Source: Anaerolineae bacterium
GTDB lineage: Bacteria > Chloroflexota > Anaerolineae > B4-G1
Reading direction: 5' to 3'
Assembly (NCBI GenBank): GCA_016931785.1
Contig: JAFGED010000202.1
Coordinates: 1-49,649, forward strand
Length of the DNA: 49,649 bases
The translations under genes and the position numbers were made by a program. Position 1 is the first letter of the stretch, and each line of letters begins with the position of its first letter. Below, piece by piece: positions 17,704 through 26,958 of this stretch. The notes under the pieces were generated by a model. It worked only from the letters and a program-made list of their open reading frames with translations, was not told where the DNA came from and searched no databases.

Positions 17704-19158
17704 CTAATCGTATCTGTATACACTCAAAAACTCCCACTCCCACGAATCACCCAGCTGCCGCTCTTGCTCAATCTGTCCCAGAAACCCCTCCCACGGCTGG
17801 CTGCTGCGGCCGGCGACCACCAACCACAGCCGCCCCTCCGCTTCCAGTGCCTCCTCCGGCGTGACCAGGCGCCCGCCGAGAACGCGGTACGTCTCCGGTC
17901 GCATCCTCCAGGCGTCAATGTGCCAAAGCGCCGGCCCAAGCACCGGCTCGTAGACCAACGCCGTGAGGTAAGTCTCGTCGACGTGCAGGCAGAGATCCCC
18001 CTCGCGAAAGTCCGCCGCCACAACCGCCATCGCCTCACGCACGGGCGGCTTGGCGATATCGGGCGCCGCAAAATGGACCCCGCCCCCGATTGCCAACAGT
18101 CCCGCCAGCAAGATCCCCAGCCAAGGGGTAGGAGAGACGCGGGATGGTGCCATCGCCGCCCCCTGCGCGATAAAGAGCACAAGGAACGGCGCGAGCATCG
18201 CAAACGACCGCTCCAGGTAAATCGGCGCGGCCAGCCACGAGATCGCGACGACGGCAAAGAGCGGGAAGAGCGTGGTCAGCAGCGGCAGCGCCCCCCATCG
18301 ACGCCTGGCCCGGTCCCGGCGACGCATCAGCTCCAGTGCGACGACGGCCGCCACGAGCAGCACCACCGCCACCCGCACGCCCCACCACCAGAGCGCCCCA
18401 CCCGCCGAGTGACCGAACAAAAGATACTCCAGCGTCGTCAAAGGCAACAGCGGATGAGGCCGCGCCTGCCAGGCCATCTCGCCGCCCAGGTAATCGTCCG
18501 TCTGCCCAATGAACTGCACCACCTGGGGCAAAAAAACCAACCCGACCAAAAGATCGGCGAACAGGATAGGCCGCCACGCGCCGCGAAACCGGCGGCCCGC
18601 CAGCAGCAACCACAGATGCAAGCTCAACACCACCCAGGCGACGAAATAGTGCGTGTAGAGACCGAGCGTGGTGCAAAGCACGTAACCCATGCAGGCCCCC
18701 ACAACGCTCGACTGTTTGACCATACGGATGAAACACCACGTCGATCCCAGCGTCAACGCAGTCGCCAGGGCGTACATCCGCGCCTCTTGGGCGTAATAGA
18801 CCTGAAACGGCGCCAGCGCCATCCCAAAAGCGGCCAACAACCCGGCCCGCCTATCAAACAGGAGGCTCCCCACCCGATAGACCAGCGCCACAGAAAGCAA
18901 GCTGGCAAAGACCGACGGGTAGCGCAAAAGCCAATCGTTGCTCCCCATCCCTGCCGCCTGCCAAGCGTGCAGAAGAAGATAGTAGCCCGGTGGATGGGAA
19001 CTGCCCGCCGCGCCGGTCAGCACCTGCCAGAGCCTCAAGCGTCCGATCAGGACGCTCAACGCCTCGTCGAACCACAGGCTACGCGCGCCGAGCCGGAAGA
19101 AACGCAGCCCCGCCGCCAGCAGGAGAATCAAGAGAAGCCACCATCCTTGACGCTTCAT
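17704..19158 (-). CDS. GT39-like membrane glycosyltransferase ('YYAQEARMYAL' subgroup)
   Basis: True start MKRQGWW at 19158 (the ORF-track extension to 20268 is rejected); 'GARSLWFDEALSVLIG...HPPGYYLLLHAW...FQVYYAQEARMYALA'. Confidence 0.85.
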   Translation of the reverse strand: MKRQGWWLLLILLLAAGLRFFRLGARSLWFDEALSVLIGRLRLWQVLTGAAGSSHPPGYYLLLHAWQAAGMGSNDWLLRYPSVFASLLSVALVYRVGSLLFDRRAGLLAAFGMALAPFQVYYAQEARMYALATALTLGSTWCFIRMVKQSSVVGACMGYVLCTTLGLYTHYFVAWVVLSLHLWLLLAGRRFRGAWRPILFADLLVGLVFLPQVVQFIGQTDDYLGGEMAWQARPHPLLPLTTLEYLLFGHSAGGALWWWGVRVAVVLLVAAVVALELMRRRDRARRRWGALPLLTTLFPLFAVVAISWLAAPIYLERSFAMLAPFLVLFIAQGAAMAPSRVSPTPWLGILLAGLLAIGGGVHFAAPDIAKPPVREAMAVVAADFREGDLCLHVDETYLTALVYEPVLGPALWHIDAWRMRPETYRVLGGRLVTPEEALEAEGRLWLVVAGRSSQPWEGFLGQIEQERQLGDSWEWEFLSVYRYD

Positions 19159-20318
19159 TGCGCTCCACCTCGCCGGTCCCGCCACCGTAGCGTCAGCAGA
19201 GCGCCCAACGCCAAGGGAATCACGATCTGCTCCAACCCCGTGGGCAACAGGCATCCGGTAAAGAAAAACCCCCAGGGAAGCGCCAGAACGACCAGTATCG
19301 GCAACCAAGATTGCCATCGCTCCCCACCCGCCCACAGCACGACCCAGGCGGGCAGTAGAGACGCGACCAGCGTATAGACGTTGGTCTGCGGCAAGACGAT
19401 CAACGCGACCAAGATGGCCGTGGAAAGCTCCCAGGGCAGCCGATCCCCGGCCGGCAGACGCCGAGAGCCGAGCCACACCCACACGCCCCACGTCAAAACG
19501 CCAGCAGTCACGAGTGCGGCCAGCCAGACGGGGCCGAGAACGAGCGGGGGCCAACGCAGGAAAGAAGTGCCCGCGTAATCCCCCACTCCACCCAGAAATC
19601 CCCCCACCCAGGGGCCAACGCGCAGCCGCGTCAGCAGCCACAGGCAGATCATCAGCCCCGCCCATACCAGCACCACTTCGCGCCGCCCCATGCGCCAGGC
19701 AGCCAGAAGCAGCACAAATAAAGGCAAGATCGCCATCTCTGGACGGATCGTCACGCCGAGCAGCGCCAGCGTCGCCACCAGCGGATGGCCCCGCGCCAAA
19801 CCCCACCAGGCGACGACCAGGCAGGCCAGCGTAAAGGGCGTGAACTGCCCCAGGATGTAGGACGTGATGGGGTAGCGATAGAAAAACACGGAGAAAAGAA
19901 GCGTCACCGCCAGGAGGATGGGAGGTATCCGCCACTCCAGCAAAGATACCAACAGCAGCGGCAGCGCCAGCAATATCAAGAGCTGCAGCCCGCACCACAG
20001 GCTGACCGCCAGGGGAAACGGCAAAAGCCAAAAGGGCAGCAACAGCCAGGTGATGAAAGCCGGATAGGCGAACCGCTGGTGAATCTCCTCCGCCCCTCCG
20101 AACCACTGGCCAAACATGCCCTCGTGGATGCGCCGGACGACCTCTGGCGAGTAGGGGCTCTCCCCGGCCAGCACCGCCCGAGCCCCCACCCAGCAGTGAT
20201 AAAAATCGAACCGGTTCTGGCGTGGAAGGGCCAGCAGAAAGTAGGACGCCGCCGAAAGCAGAGCCCACAGGAGCAGCATCAGCGCGACCAACTGCCAGCG
20301 GCGGGTCCTTCCAATCAT
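19155..20318 (-). CDS. GT87/DUF2029-like membrane glycosyltransferase
   Basis: 'DFYHCWVGARAVLAGESPYSPEVVRRIHEGMFG...RFAYPAFITWLLLPF'; start MIGRTRR overlaps the upstream stop by 4 bp. Confidence 0.8.
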   Translation of the reverse strand: MIGRTRRWQLVALMLLLWALLSAASYFLLALPRQNRFDFYHCWVGARAVLAGESPYSPEVVRRIHEGMFGQWFGGAEEIHQRFAYPAFITWLLLPFWLLPFPLAVSLWCGLQLLILLALPLLLVSLLEWRIPPILLAVTLLFSVFFYRYPITSYILGQFTPFTLACLVVAWWGLARGHPLVATLALLGVTIRPEMAILPLFVLLLAAWRMGRREVVLVWAGLMICLWLLTRLRVGPWVGGFLGGVGDYAGTSFLRWPPLVLGPVWLAALVTAGVLTWGVWVWLGSRRLPAGDRLPWELSTAILVALIVLPQTNVYTLVASLLPAWVVLWAGGERWQSWLPILVVLALPWGFFFTGCLLPTGLEQIVIPLALGALLTLRWRDRRGGAQ

Positions 20319-21883
20319 CGCACGATCACCTCGTACAAAACGACCTGCAACGCCCCCTCCCCCCACTCTGCAACCCGCTGCAGCCGGGGATGAACCAGCC
20401 CATCCGGCGGCAGCGGCCAATTGCGATCCAACACGACGTAGGTAACGCCGTATCGATCAGCCGCAGCCAGCAGCGCCTCCACACCTCCAGTGTGCGCGGG
20501 CACGGCGACGGCCGGGTGTCGGGTGTAATACCAGAAAGCGGGCGCGTTGTTTGCCATCACAACCGCTTCCTCCCCAATGCGCGCCTGCTCCATCCAATCG
20601 CCCACCCTCTCATAGGCCCGGTCAACCCCCTGCCAGGCGCGCACCTTTGCCCTGCCCGCATAGAGGCCGAACACGACCGCTCCAGCGACCACCGCCACGG
20701 TAAACACCGCCGTCGCTTGCCGGATCTTCCACCGCCGGCGCTGCCCCACCCACTTCACTGTCGCCTCCAGCCCGTCCATCGCTGCGGCGAAAAGGAACGG
20801 CAAGACAGCCGAGCTGGCGTGAAAAAAGCCGCCACGGACGCCCGGATACGTAAATGCCAACGAGTGGGCCAGGTAGACAAGGACCAAGTAGATGAGAGAG
20901 AGCGGAAAGGAGGGCTTGCGACGCAGGCGGTAGAACCCGATAACGGCCAGGGGCAATAAAAAGACCAGGCAGTTCTCCCCCAGAAACCGCTGCAGGTTCA
21001 CACTCAGCGCCGACAGCTTGGCCTGTAGAATGTTCCCCCAGCCCCAGGCGAGATAGGACTGGAGCGAAAGGTCGCACCCGTAGCAATACAGATCGTCGTA
21101 ATGGGTGAGCCACAGGGTCTTGGCGCCGCCGGGGGCAAGCGGCGATCCGACCGCGACACTATTGCGGATGAACCAGGGTCCCATCGCAAACAGATACCCC
21201 AGGACTACAAACAGACTATGATGAAGCGTAAGGCGTAAAACGTGAGATGTGATCCGTGAGGAATGATCCGTGATGCTCGGCTTTTGAAGAAATAAAGGCG
21301 CAAGGGCGACCACCGGCAGCAGCATGACGCCATCGGCGCGCGTGAGATGTGCCAGCCCAACCAACAGGCCAACAAGCAAACTCACCCACCCATTGCCGCC
21401 CGCCAGCCACAGCGCCAAACTCCCGAAAAGGGCAAACGGCGCAAACGTCTCGGGCAGCGTCCAGTGCGGGAAAAAGAAACCGCTGAACAGCGTGATCAGG
21501 CCCGCAGCCCAGGCAGACCGGCGCGAGCCTACAGCCCGCCGGGCAACGCCGTAGCCGACCAATGGCAGGAGGGCGGAGAGAAGGGCAAACGGAATCTGAA
21601 GGGCAAAGAAAGAACCCGGAAAGGACGCCGCAAAAGGCGCAGCCAAGAGAGAGGGCAACGGCATCCAATACAAAAAGCCCGGTTGGGGGATTTCCTCCGG
21701 CTCGCCCAAATAGTTCCAGATGTAAGGCTCGTCCAGACCGCCGCCCTCTGCCAGGTTCACCGCCCCGGCAGCGTAATAGGCCGGGTCCATATAGCCGGCG
21801 CGGGAGATGAACGCGGCGGTCGCCAACCGCACGACCAGAGATAGGAGAAACAAAACCAACAGGTCGCGTCGCTCACGGCTCAC
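20315..21883 (-). CDS. GT39-like membrane glycosyltransferase with an in-frame heptamer-array insert
   Basis: 'YMDPAYYAAGAVNLAEGGGLDEPYIWNYLG'; insert 'SITDHSSRITSHVLRLTLHHS'. Confidence 0.8.
   Translation of the reverse strand: MSRERRDLLVLFLLSLVVRLATAAFISRAGYMDPAYYAAGAVNLAEGGGLDEPYIWNYLGEPEEIPQPGFLYWMPLPSLLAAPFAASFPGSFFALQIPFALLSALLPLVGYGVARRAVGSRRSAWAAGLITLFSGFFFPHWTLPETFAPFALFGSLALWLAGGNGWVSLLVGLLVGLAHLTRADGVMLLPVVALAPLFLQKPSITDHSSRITSHVLRLTLHHSLFVVLGYLFAMGPWFIRNSVAVGSPLAPGGAKTLWLTHYDDLYCYGCDLSLQSYLAWGWGNILQAKLSALSVNLQRFLGENCLVFLLPLAVIGFYRLRRKPSFPLSLIYLVLVYLAHSLAFTYPGVRGGFFHASSAVLPFLFAAAMDGLEATVKWVGQRRRWKIRQATAVFTVAVVAGAVVFGLYAGRAKVRAWQGVDRAYERVGDWMEQARIGEEAVVMANNAPAFWYYTRHPAVAVPAHTGGVEALLAAADRYGVTYVVLDRNWPLPPDGLVHPRLQRVAEWGEGALQVVLYEVIVR
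21227..21275. repeat. Degenerate heptamer array inside CDS
   Basis: cgtaagg cgtaaaa cgtgaga tgtgatc cgtgagg aatgatc cgtgatg. Confidence 0.7.
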
Positions 21884-23478
21884 GGCTCTTCCTCCAACAC
21901 CACCCGGTAGACCGCCACCTCGCCCGATTGAAAAGCCAGCTTCAGCCAGGCTACCGCGGCGGGGTCAAAGTCTCCCAAGGCGCGCTCCTCCGCGCTGTGA
22001 AACACATAGACCACGCCCCATTCCTCCAACAGCGCCCGCCGCTCTGTGTCGAGCGTCGCAGCATCGTAAAAGCGGGCGACCGCGGCCCGCTTCTCTTCGA
22101 AATCCACCGTCTCCATCCAATGCCCCAACACGACCCGGTGGCCGATGAGCGCCGGGATCAGATTGCCCGTCCCAAACCCCGATAGCACCGTCTCGTCCCA
22201 CTCGCCGTTCTCCCCCAGCCAATCCACCGCGGCGGACAAATCGGCCGATTGAAACATCGCCGGGGCGCGCTTCCCCGCCGCCAGCGTCAGGCCCGCCGTC
22301 ACGTAGAGATTGCTCGTCGAAGCCAGCGCCACGACCAACGCCATCGCCAGCCAACACCAACGGAGGCGCACCCGCCTGCAGCAAAAGGGCAGCAATCCCT
22401 CCGCCAGCCCGACCCCGGCCAGCAGCCCCATCGGCGCCTGCACGCCCTCCAGGAACCGCCGCTGCAAGTTCCACGGCAGATGAGCCAGCGCCGCCACCAG
22501 GCCAACCCAGAGCAGAGGAAAGGTAACTCTCCACTCCCTCCTGCGCGCATAGACCGCCGCGCCGACGCCCCCCAGCGCCAACAGCACGCCGTATCCCCAC
22601 AGGTACACCCCCGGCGGCGGAGAAAGGGTCACGTTCTGCGCCGACCATCCGGCAAAGACCGGCCGGCGAAACACCCACAGGTCATAGATCAGCAACGGAA
22701 GCTGCGCCGCTCCCATCGCCGCCGCCGCCGCCAGCCCGCGCCACACCACTCGCCGCGTCCGCAGCCACTCGATAGCCCAGTAGAGCACGGGCAAAAGATC
22801 GGCCAGAAGCATCGCATACGGATGGATAACGCCCAACGCCAGCGACACAACGACGACCAGCATCCCCTCAGCCAACGAAGGCCCATCGGGGCGGCACAGG
22901 AGCAGCAGAAAAACGACCAACAGCAAGCCGATGGCCGCGCAAAAGTGCGGGGACGTCAGCAGGGCCAGGTAGGTGAACCCATCCGACAGCCAAAAATCCA
23001 TCGGAGATACCCCCCCGGGCGGAGTGGGAGCAATGACCTCCGTGAGCCACCCCAGGCCAGAGGCCGCCGTCGCCAGCAAAAAAGCCACCTGCCGCGCCCG
23101 AACAGATGTGACAAAGTGAGCGATGAAGCGATACACGGCCAGCAACATCACAAAACCAAACCCCACCCGCGCGAGCTGGTAGGCCAGCGGCAGCCCCAAC
23201 CCGAACAAGCGCGCCAGGTGCCCCAGAGCGACGTAAAAGGTCTGCACAAAGACCCCCTCGTGCTCCTCGGAGGTAAAGAGCAGGCGATACCGCCACCCTC
23301 CCCGATATCCCTGCCACATCTTGGCCAGGTGGCTGTGGTAATCCACCGGGTTCATCACCACACCGCCAAAGCGCTCCTGCGGCGTCTGCGCCAGGCAGCC
23401 CGCCAGGTACGGCACTGTCGAAGCAAGTACGATCAAACCCGCCACGATCGAAACCCACACCCACTCCCTCCGCGTCAC
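21880..23478 (-). CDS. Multi-TM membrane protein, GT-C-like
   Basis: Probable GTG start at 23478 overlapping the preceding gene; 'DYHSHLAKMWQGYRGGWRYRLLFTSEEHEGVFVQTFYVALGH'. Confidence 0.75.
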   Translation of the reverse strand: MTRREWVWVSIVAGLIVLASTVPYLAGCLAQTPQERFGGVVMNPVDYHSHLAKMWQGYRGGWRYRLLFTSEEHEGVFVQTFYVALGHLARLFGLGLPLAYQLARVGFGFVMLLAVYRFIAHFVTSVRARQVAFLLATAASGLGWLTEVIAPTPPGGVSPMDFWLSDGFTYLALLTSPHFCAAIGLLLVVFLLLLCRPDGPSLAEGMLVVVVSLALGVIHPYAMLLADLLPVLYWAIEWLRTRRVVWRGLAAAAAMGAAQLPLLIYDLWVFRRPVFAGWSAQNVTLSPPPGVYLWGYGVLLALGGVGAAVYARRREWRVTFPLLWVGLVAALAHLPWNLQRRFLEGVQAPMGLLAGVGLAEGLLPFCCRRVRLRWCWLAMALVVALASTSNLYVTAGLTLAAGKRAPAMFQSADLSAAVDWLGENGEWDETVLSGFGTGNLIPALIGHRVVLGHWMETVDFEEKRAAVARFYDAATLDTERRALLEEWGVVYVFHSAEERALGDFDPAAVAWLKLAFQSGEVAVYRVVLEEEP

Positions 23479-23479
23479 G

Positions 23480-24988
23480 CTACTGCCCCTCCCGCAGGTA
23501 AAGCGCAACTGTTAGATCATTGAACTGCCCTTGCTCCGCCTCGATAAAGTGACTCTCCTCCAGCCAAGTCAGCGCCGGGTGCTCGCCCCCCATCTGCCCC
23601 ACCTCGCGGGGGAAATAGACCAACCAGACCCGCCCCGCCGTCCCCACCGCTTCCGCCATCGTGGGTGTGGCAAAAATATCCAACGCCTCCTGCGTCGGGC
23701 GCGCGAGGGTGTCCTCAGGCGAGCCGGGCCGGTCCGCCAGGAACTCGCCAGCCAGGTCGGGCGCGTAAACGCGCATCGGGAAACAGGTCAGCTTGTTGGT
23801 ATGGACCACAGCGTCGCCATCCTCAACCCGATCCTGCAAGTAAGTGACTACCTCCTGGAACGGCGGGCGGGGAAAGCGTGCGTAGGCATAGTGCCCCGCC
23901 AGCGACCCGACCACAGCCACCAGCAGCAACACGGCCAATCCCGCATTCAAGAACCGCGGCAGCCCGCCACGGGCCAGCAGCCACCCGGCCGCCACCAGGT
24001 AAAAGAGCGCCGAGGGCAGCAGCGCCCGCTCCAGGTAGACGGGCCGCCATTGAGCGACGGCGAACAGCGTCACCACCGGCACCCAGCACAGCAGGAGGAA
24101 CCAGGCCGCACGCGAGCGCGTGCGCCAGACCCGCAGAAGCAGCAGCACCAGCAAGAACAGGCTCACAAAGAGTCCCAACCCCAATAGCCAGGGCGCAAAG
24201 ACCTCCTCGTAGAACGTGAGCACCGGCAGCATCAGGGCGCGCACGGCCTCGCCAGCGCCCGGCGGTGCCAGCCAGTACGCCCGCTCGATAAAGCCCAGTT
24301 GGCCCGGCAGCACGCCGATCAGCCACGGGGCAAAGAGGGCCAAAGCGGCCAGGTCGGCCAGGGCGAGGGCGGGCAACCTGCGCCACCAGCGGCGGCGAGC
24401 GACGGCCAGCAGGTTGAAGGCCAACACGACGAACGCCCCCAGGTTGTGGGCATAGAGGGCGAGGGCCGCCCCCACCGCGTAGAGCGCCCACCAGCGCCAC
24501 CGCCCACCCTCCAGCGCGCGCAGCAGTCCCCAAGTCGCTATGACTGCCGCCAATCCCAACAGGGCATACATGCGCGCCTCCTGCGAGTAGGCCACGTGAA
24601 AGGGGTTGATCGCCGCGAGCAGTCCCACGGCCAGCCCAACCCGGCGGTCAAAGCACCAGGCCGCCATCCGCCACAGCAGCGCCACGGTGACCATCCCCAG
24701 GATCACAGAGAAAAAGCGCGCCGCGAGAGGGGACCGCCCCACCAACCCCATCCAGGCGTGGAGGAAAAAGTAGTAAAGCAAGGGATGCACGTCGGCCGCG
24801 CCCGCGCCCTCGACCGGCGTTACCGTCCCGTAGATCATCCCCTCGTGGTCGAGTGAGGCGTACAGCACCGCAAACGCCTCATCGTACCACAGGGCGCGTC
24901 CCTGGATGCGCGCCATCCGCAGGCCAAAGGCCAGCAGAAGGATCGACACCGACGCCCACAGCACAACCCGCTTGCTCACACGACGCAC
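23480..24988 (-). CDS. GT39-like membrane glycosyltransferase ('YSQEARMYAL' subgroup)
   Basis: GTG start at 24988 with SD GGAGGTG; 'GRALWYDEAFAVLYASLDHEG...NPFHVAYSQEARMYALLG'. Confidence 0.85.
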   Translation of the reverse strand: MRRVSKRVVLWASVSILLLAFGLRMARIQGRALWYDEAFAVLYASLDHEGMIYGTVTPVEGAGAADVHPLLYYFFLHAWMGLVGRSPLAARFFSVILGMVTVALLWRMAAWCFDRRVGLAVGLLAAINPFHVAYSQEARMYALLGLAAVIATWGLLRALEGGRWRWWALYAVGAALALYAHNLGAFVVLAFNLLAVARRRWWRRLPALALADLAALALFAPWLIGVLPGQLGFIERAYWLAPPGAGEAVRALMLPVLTFYEEVFAPWLLGLGLFVSLFLLVLLLLRVWRTRSRAAWFLLLCWVPVVTLFAVAQWRPVYLERALLPSALFYLVAAGWLLARGGLPRFLNAGLAVLLLVAVVGSLAGHYAYARFPRPPFQEVVTYLQDRVEDGDAVVHTNKLTCFPMRVYAPDLAGEFLADRPGSPEDTLARPTQEALDIFATPTMAEAVGTAGRVWLVYFPREVGQMGGEHPALTWLEESHFIEAEQGQFNDLTVALYLREGQ

Positions 24989-25008
24989 GATCCTACACCT
25001 CCAGGCCG

Positions 25009-26958
25009 TCAAGGCTCCCTCGGCACGTAATCGGCGATCACCAAGGGCGGTATGGTAGGCACCCTGGATACCGTCCCGGCTTCCACCTGCCAACCTGCAG
25101 AGATGCTTCTCACCAGCGGCGTCTCCTGATCGGCCAGCCGGGCCACTCGCACGCGCCCCACACCCTGCGCGGCCAGCCGCTCGTCCAACGCGCTCCATTC
25201 GTCCGGCGTGCGCACGACGAGGAACGGCACCTCGCCGTACACCTCCGGCGCGATCTGCGGCACGAACCAGAGATCGGTGACGACGACGGTCCTATCAGGC
25301 GCGCGAAGCAGCGTGCGCGCGAGCACGTCGTTCCCGGCACGGACGTGCCACAGCTTCATCACGCCCACCGCCTGTACCGCCGCTCCGGCCAGCAACAGCG
25401 TCACTAACGCCCCGCGCACCGCGTACCGCTCCATCGAGGAACGCGCGCCCCGTTCCAGACGATCCCAGCGCTCGACGGCCAACAGCACGAGCGGCCCCAG
25501 TAGCGGCGTCAAATAGCGCGGTCCCCACTGCCACCCGCCGGACTGGCGGCCCAGCACGACCGATAATACCACGACCCACACACACCAAACTGCCAGCTGC
25601 CGCCGCCAACGGCCCCGGGTCGCTACGCTCTCGGCTCGCTCTCCGAATCTCAAAAACGCCAGGCAGGCCACCGGCGCTCCGAACAACAGGTCAATCGGGT
25701 GGTAGCCGCGCGACACCAACACCACCGCGCCCACAGCCACCAGCACGAGGCCGAGACATTCGACCGTCGAACCCAATCGCCCGGCCAGGGCCGGACGCAG
25801 CCTGCGATAGGCATACGCCATCCCGAAAACCGCCAGCCCGCCGGCCAGGATCACCAGCACGCCCAGCTGCCGGCTCTCCACGACCATCTGGCTCATCTCG
25901 AACAAACGCCTGAACGACCACACGCGGGTCTCAAAAGCCGATGGGGCAAAGTTCATCGCGGCCTGGCCGCCGATCGCTTGGCCCACGACGGCGGCCTGAT
26001 ACGCCCAGCCTACCAGGCCTGCCAGGCCCAGTCCGGCCGTCACCCAACCCAGCGCCGGCCACATCGAACGCCGCACGACCAGCACGGCCAGCAAGGCCAA
26101 CACAGAAGTACCCGCCTCCGGACGGGTCGCCACCGCCGCTCCCAGGCACAACCCCGCCGCGATCCCCGACAGGACCCGCGACTGGCGCATGTCTGGAATC
26201 ACCAGCGTCAACGCCCCCCAGATCAGCACGCTGGCGAGCGTGTGCCCCCAAAACGTCACACTGTAAAACAGCCACGACGAGGCCAGTCCCAGCGCCAGCA
26301 CGACGAAAAAGGCGACCCGTCCAGAAAACCGGCGGCCCACCCAAGCCGCCAGGGCCAGCCCCCCCACCCCCGCGATCAGCGGCGGGGCGTAGAGCGCTGG
26401 CAGTCCCCCAGCCGACAGCAACAGGCTGGACAGAAATATGTAGGGCAGCGTATAGATCGTGAGAACGCGATCTCCCTCCCACACGGCAAAGGGCGCGCCC
26501 AGCGGGGCCAGAGCGTGATCCGGATCGAGGACGGCATTGGCCCCGGCGTAGGAAGCCCAGGGCGTGCGCCAGCCGTTGGCGATCCAGGCCTCCATCTGCC
26601 ACAGCTTGACGCCGGCATCTCCGCTCCAAAAGCCGCGACAGGGCGACAGCGCCAGCACGATCCCCACGTACAGCGCGCCAACGATCACGACCAGCACCCA
26701 CGTGAAGCTCCCCGGCGCAAAGCGCCGGGGCTTCCGGGAAGACTCCCCTTCGGGGAGCTTCCTAAGGGAAGAAGCCTGTGCGAGCTTCGCTCGCGCGGGG
26801 GCGGCCGCCCCCAAATCCCCCGCTTTACGGCAATCCTGCGGATTACGGCAATCCAAGGGATTGCACCTCATCCCCACCGCAATGCGATTGCCAACCGCAA
26901 AGCGGTTGGACGCTTTCTGGCTTTTCCCCGTCAAGCGCAGGAGATTTTCACGGTTCAT
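25009..26958 (-). CDS. Multi-TM GT39-like protein with an in-frame repeat element right after the first nine residues
   Basis: ATG at 26958 (ATGA overlap with the upstream gene); MNRENLLRL followed by the 230-bp element, then 'WVLVVIVGALYVGIVLALSPCRGFWSGDAGVKLWQMEAWIANGW'. Confidence 0.8.
   Translation of the reverse strand: MNRENLLRLTGKSQKASNRFAVGNRIAVGMRCNPLDCRNPQDCRKAGDLGAAAPARAKLAQASSLRKLPEGESSRKPRRFAPGSFTWVLVVIVGALYVGIVLALSPCRGFWSGDAGVKLWQMEAWIANGWRTPWASYAGANAVLDPDHALAPLGAPFAVWEGDRVLTIYTLPYIFLSSLLLSAGGLPALYAPPLIAGVGGLALAAWVGRRFSGRVAFFVVLALGLASSWLFYSVTFWGHTLASVLIWGALTLVIPDMRQSRVLSGIAAGLCLGAAVATRPEAGTSVLALLAVLVVRRSMWPALGWVTAGLGLAGLVGWAYQAAVVGQAIGGQAAMNFAPSAFETRVWSFRRLFEMSQMVVESRQLGVLVILAGGLAVFGMAYAYRRLRPALAGRLGSTVECLGLVLVAVGAVVLVSRGYHPIDLLFGAPVACLAFLRFGERAESVATRGRWRRQLAVWCVWVVVLSVVLGRQSGGWQWGPRYLTPLLGPLVLLAVERWDRLERGARSSMERYAVRGALVTLLLAGAAVQAVGVMKLWHVRAGNDVLARTLLRAPDRTVVVTDLWFVPQIAPEVYGEVPFLVVRTPDEWSALDERLAAQGVGRVRVARLADQETPLVRSISAGWQVEAGTVSRVPTIPPLVIADYVPREP
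26702..26931 (-). repeat. Composite palindromic element (family 1), long 230-bp copy, in frame inside CDS
   Basis: Minus strand ACGGGGAAAAGCCAGA...GATTTGGGGGCGGCCGCCCCC...TTCCCTTAGGAAG...CGGCGCTTTGCGCCGGGGAGCTTCAC; peptide TGKSQKASNRFAVGN...AGDLGAAAP...SSLRK...APGSFT. Confidence 0.88.

Noticed and set aside
17593-19377. 594-aa ORF on the + strand (and similar long antisense ORFs at 22249-23523, 25699-27027, 29381-30391)
   Set aside because: Antisense to clear membrane GT genes; Arg/Pro/Gln-rich translations typical of shadow frames in GC-rich DNA.
19159-20268. N-terminal half of the 854-aa ORF (17704-20268)
   Set aside because: Overlaps the DUF2029-like gene in another frame; the GT39 homology starts at MKRQGWW (19158) with an ATGA overlap.
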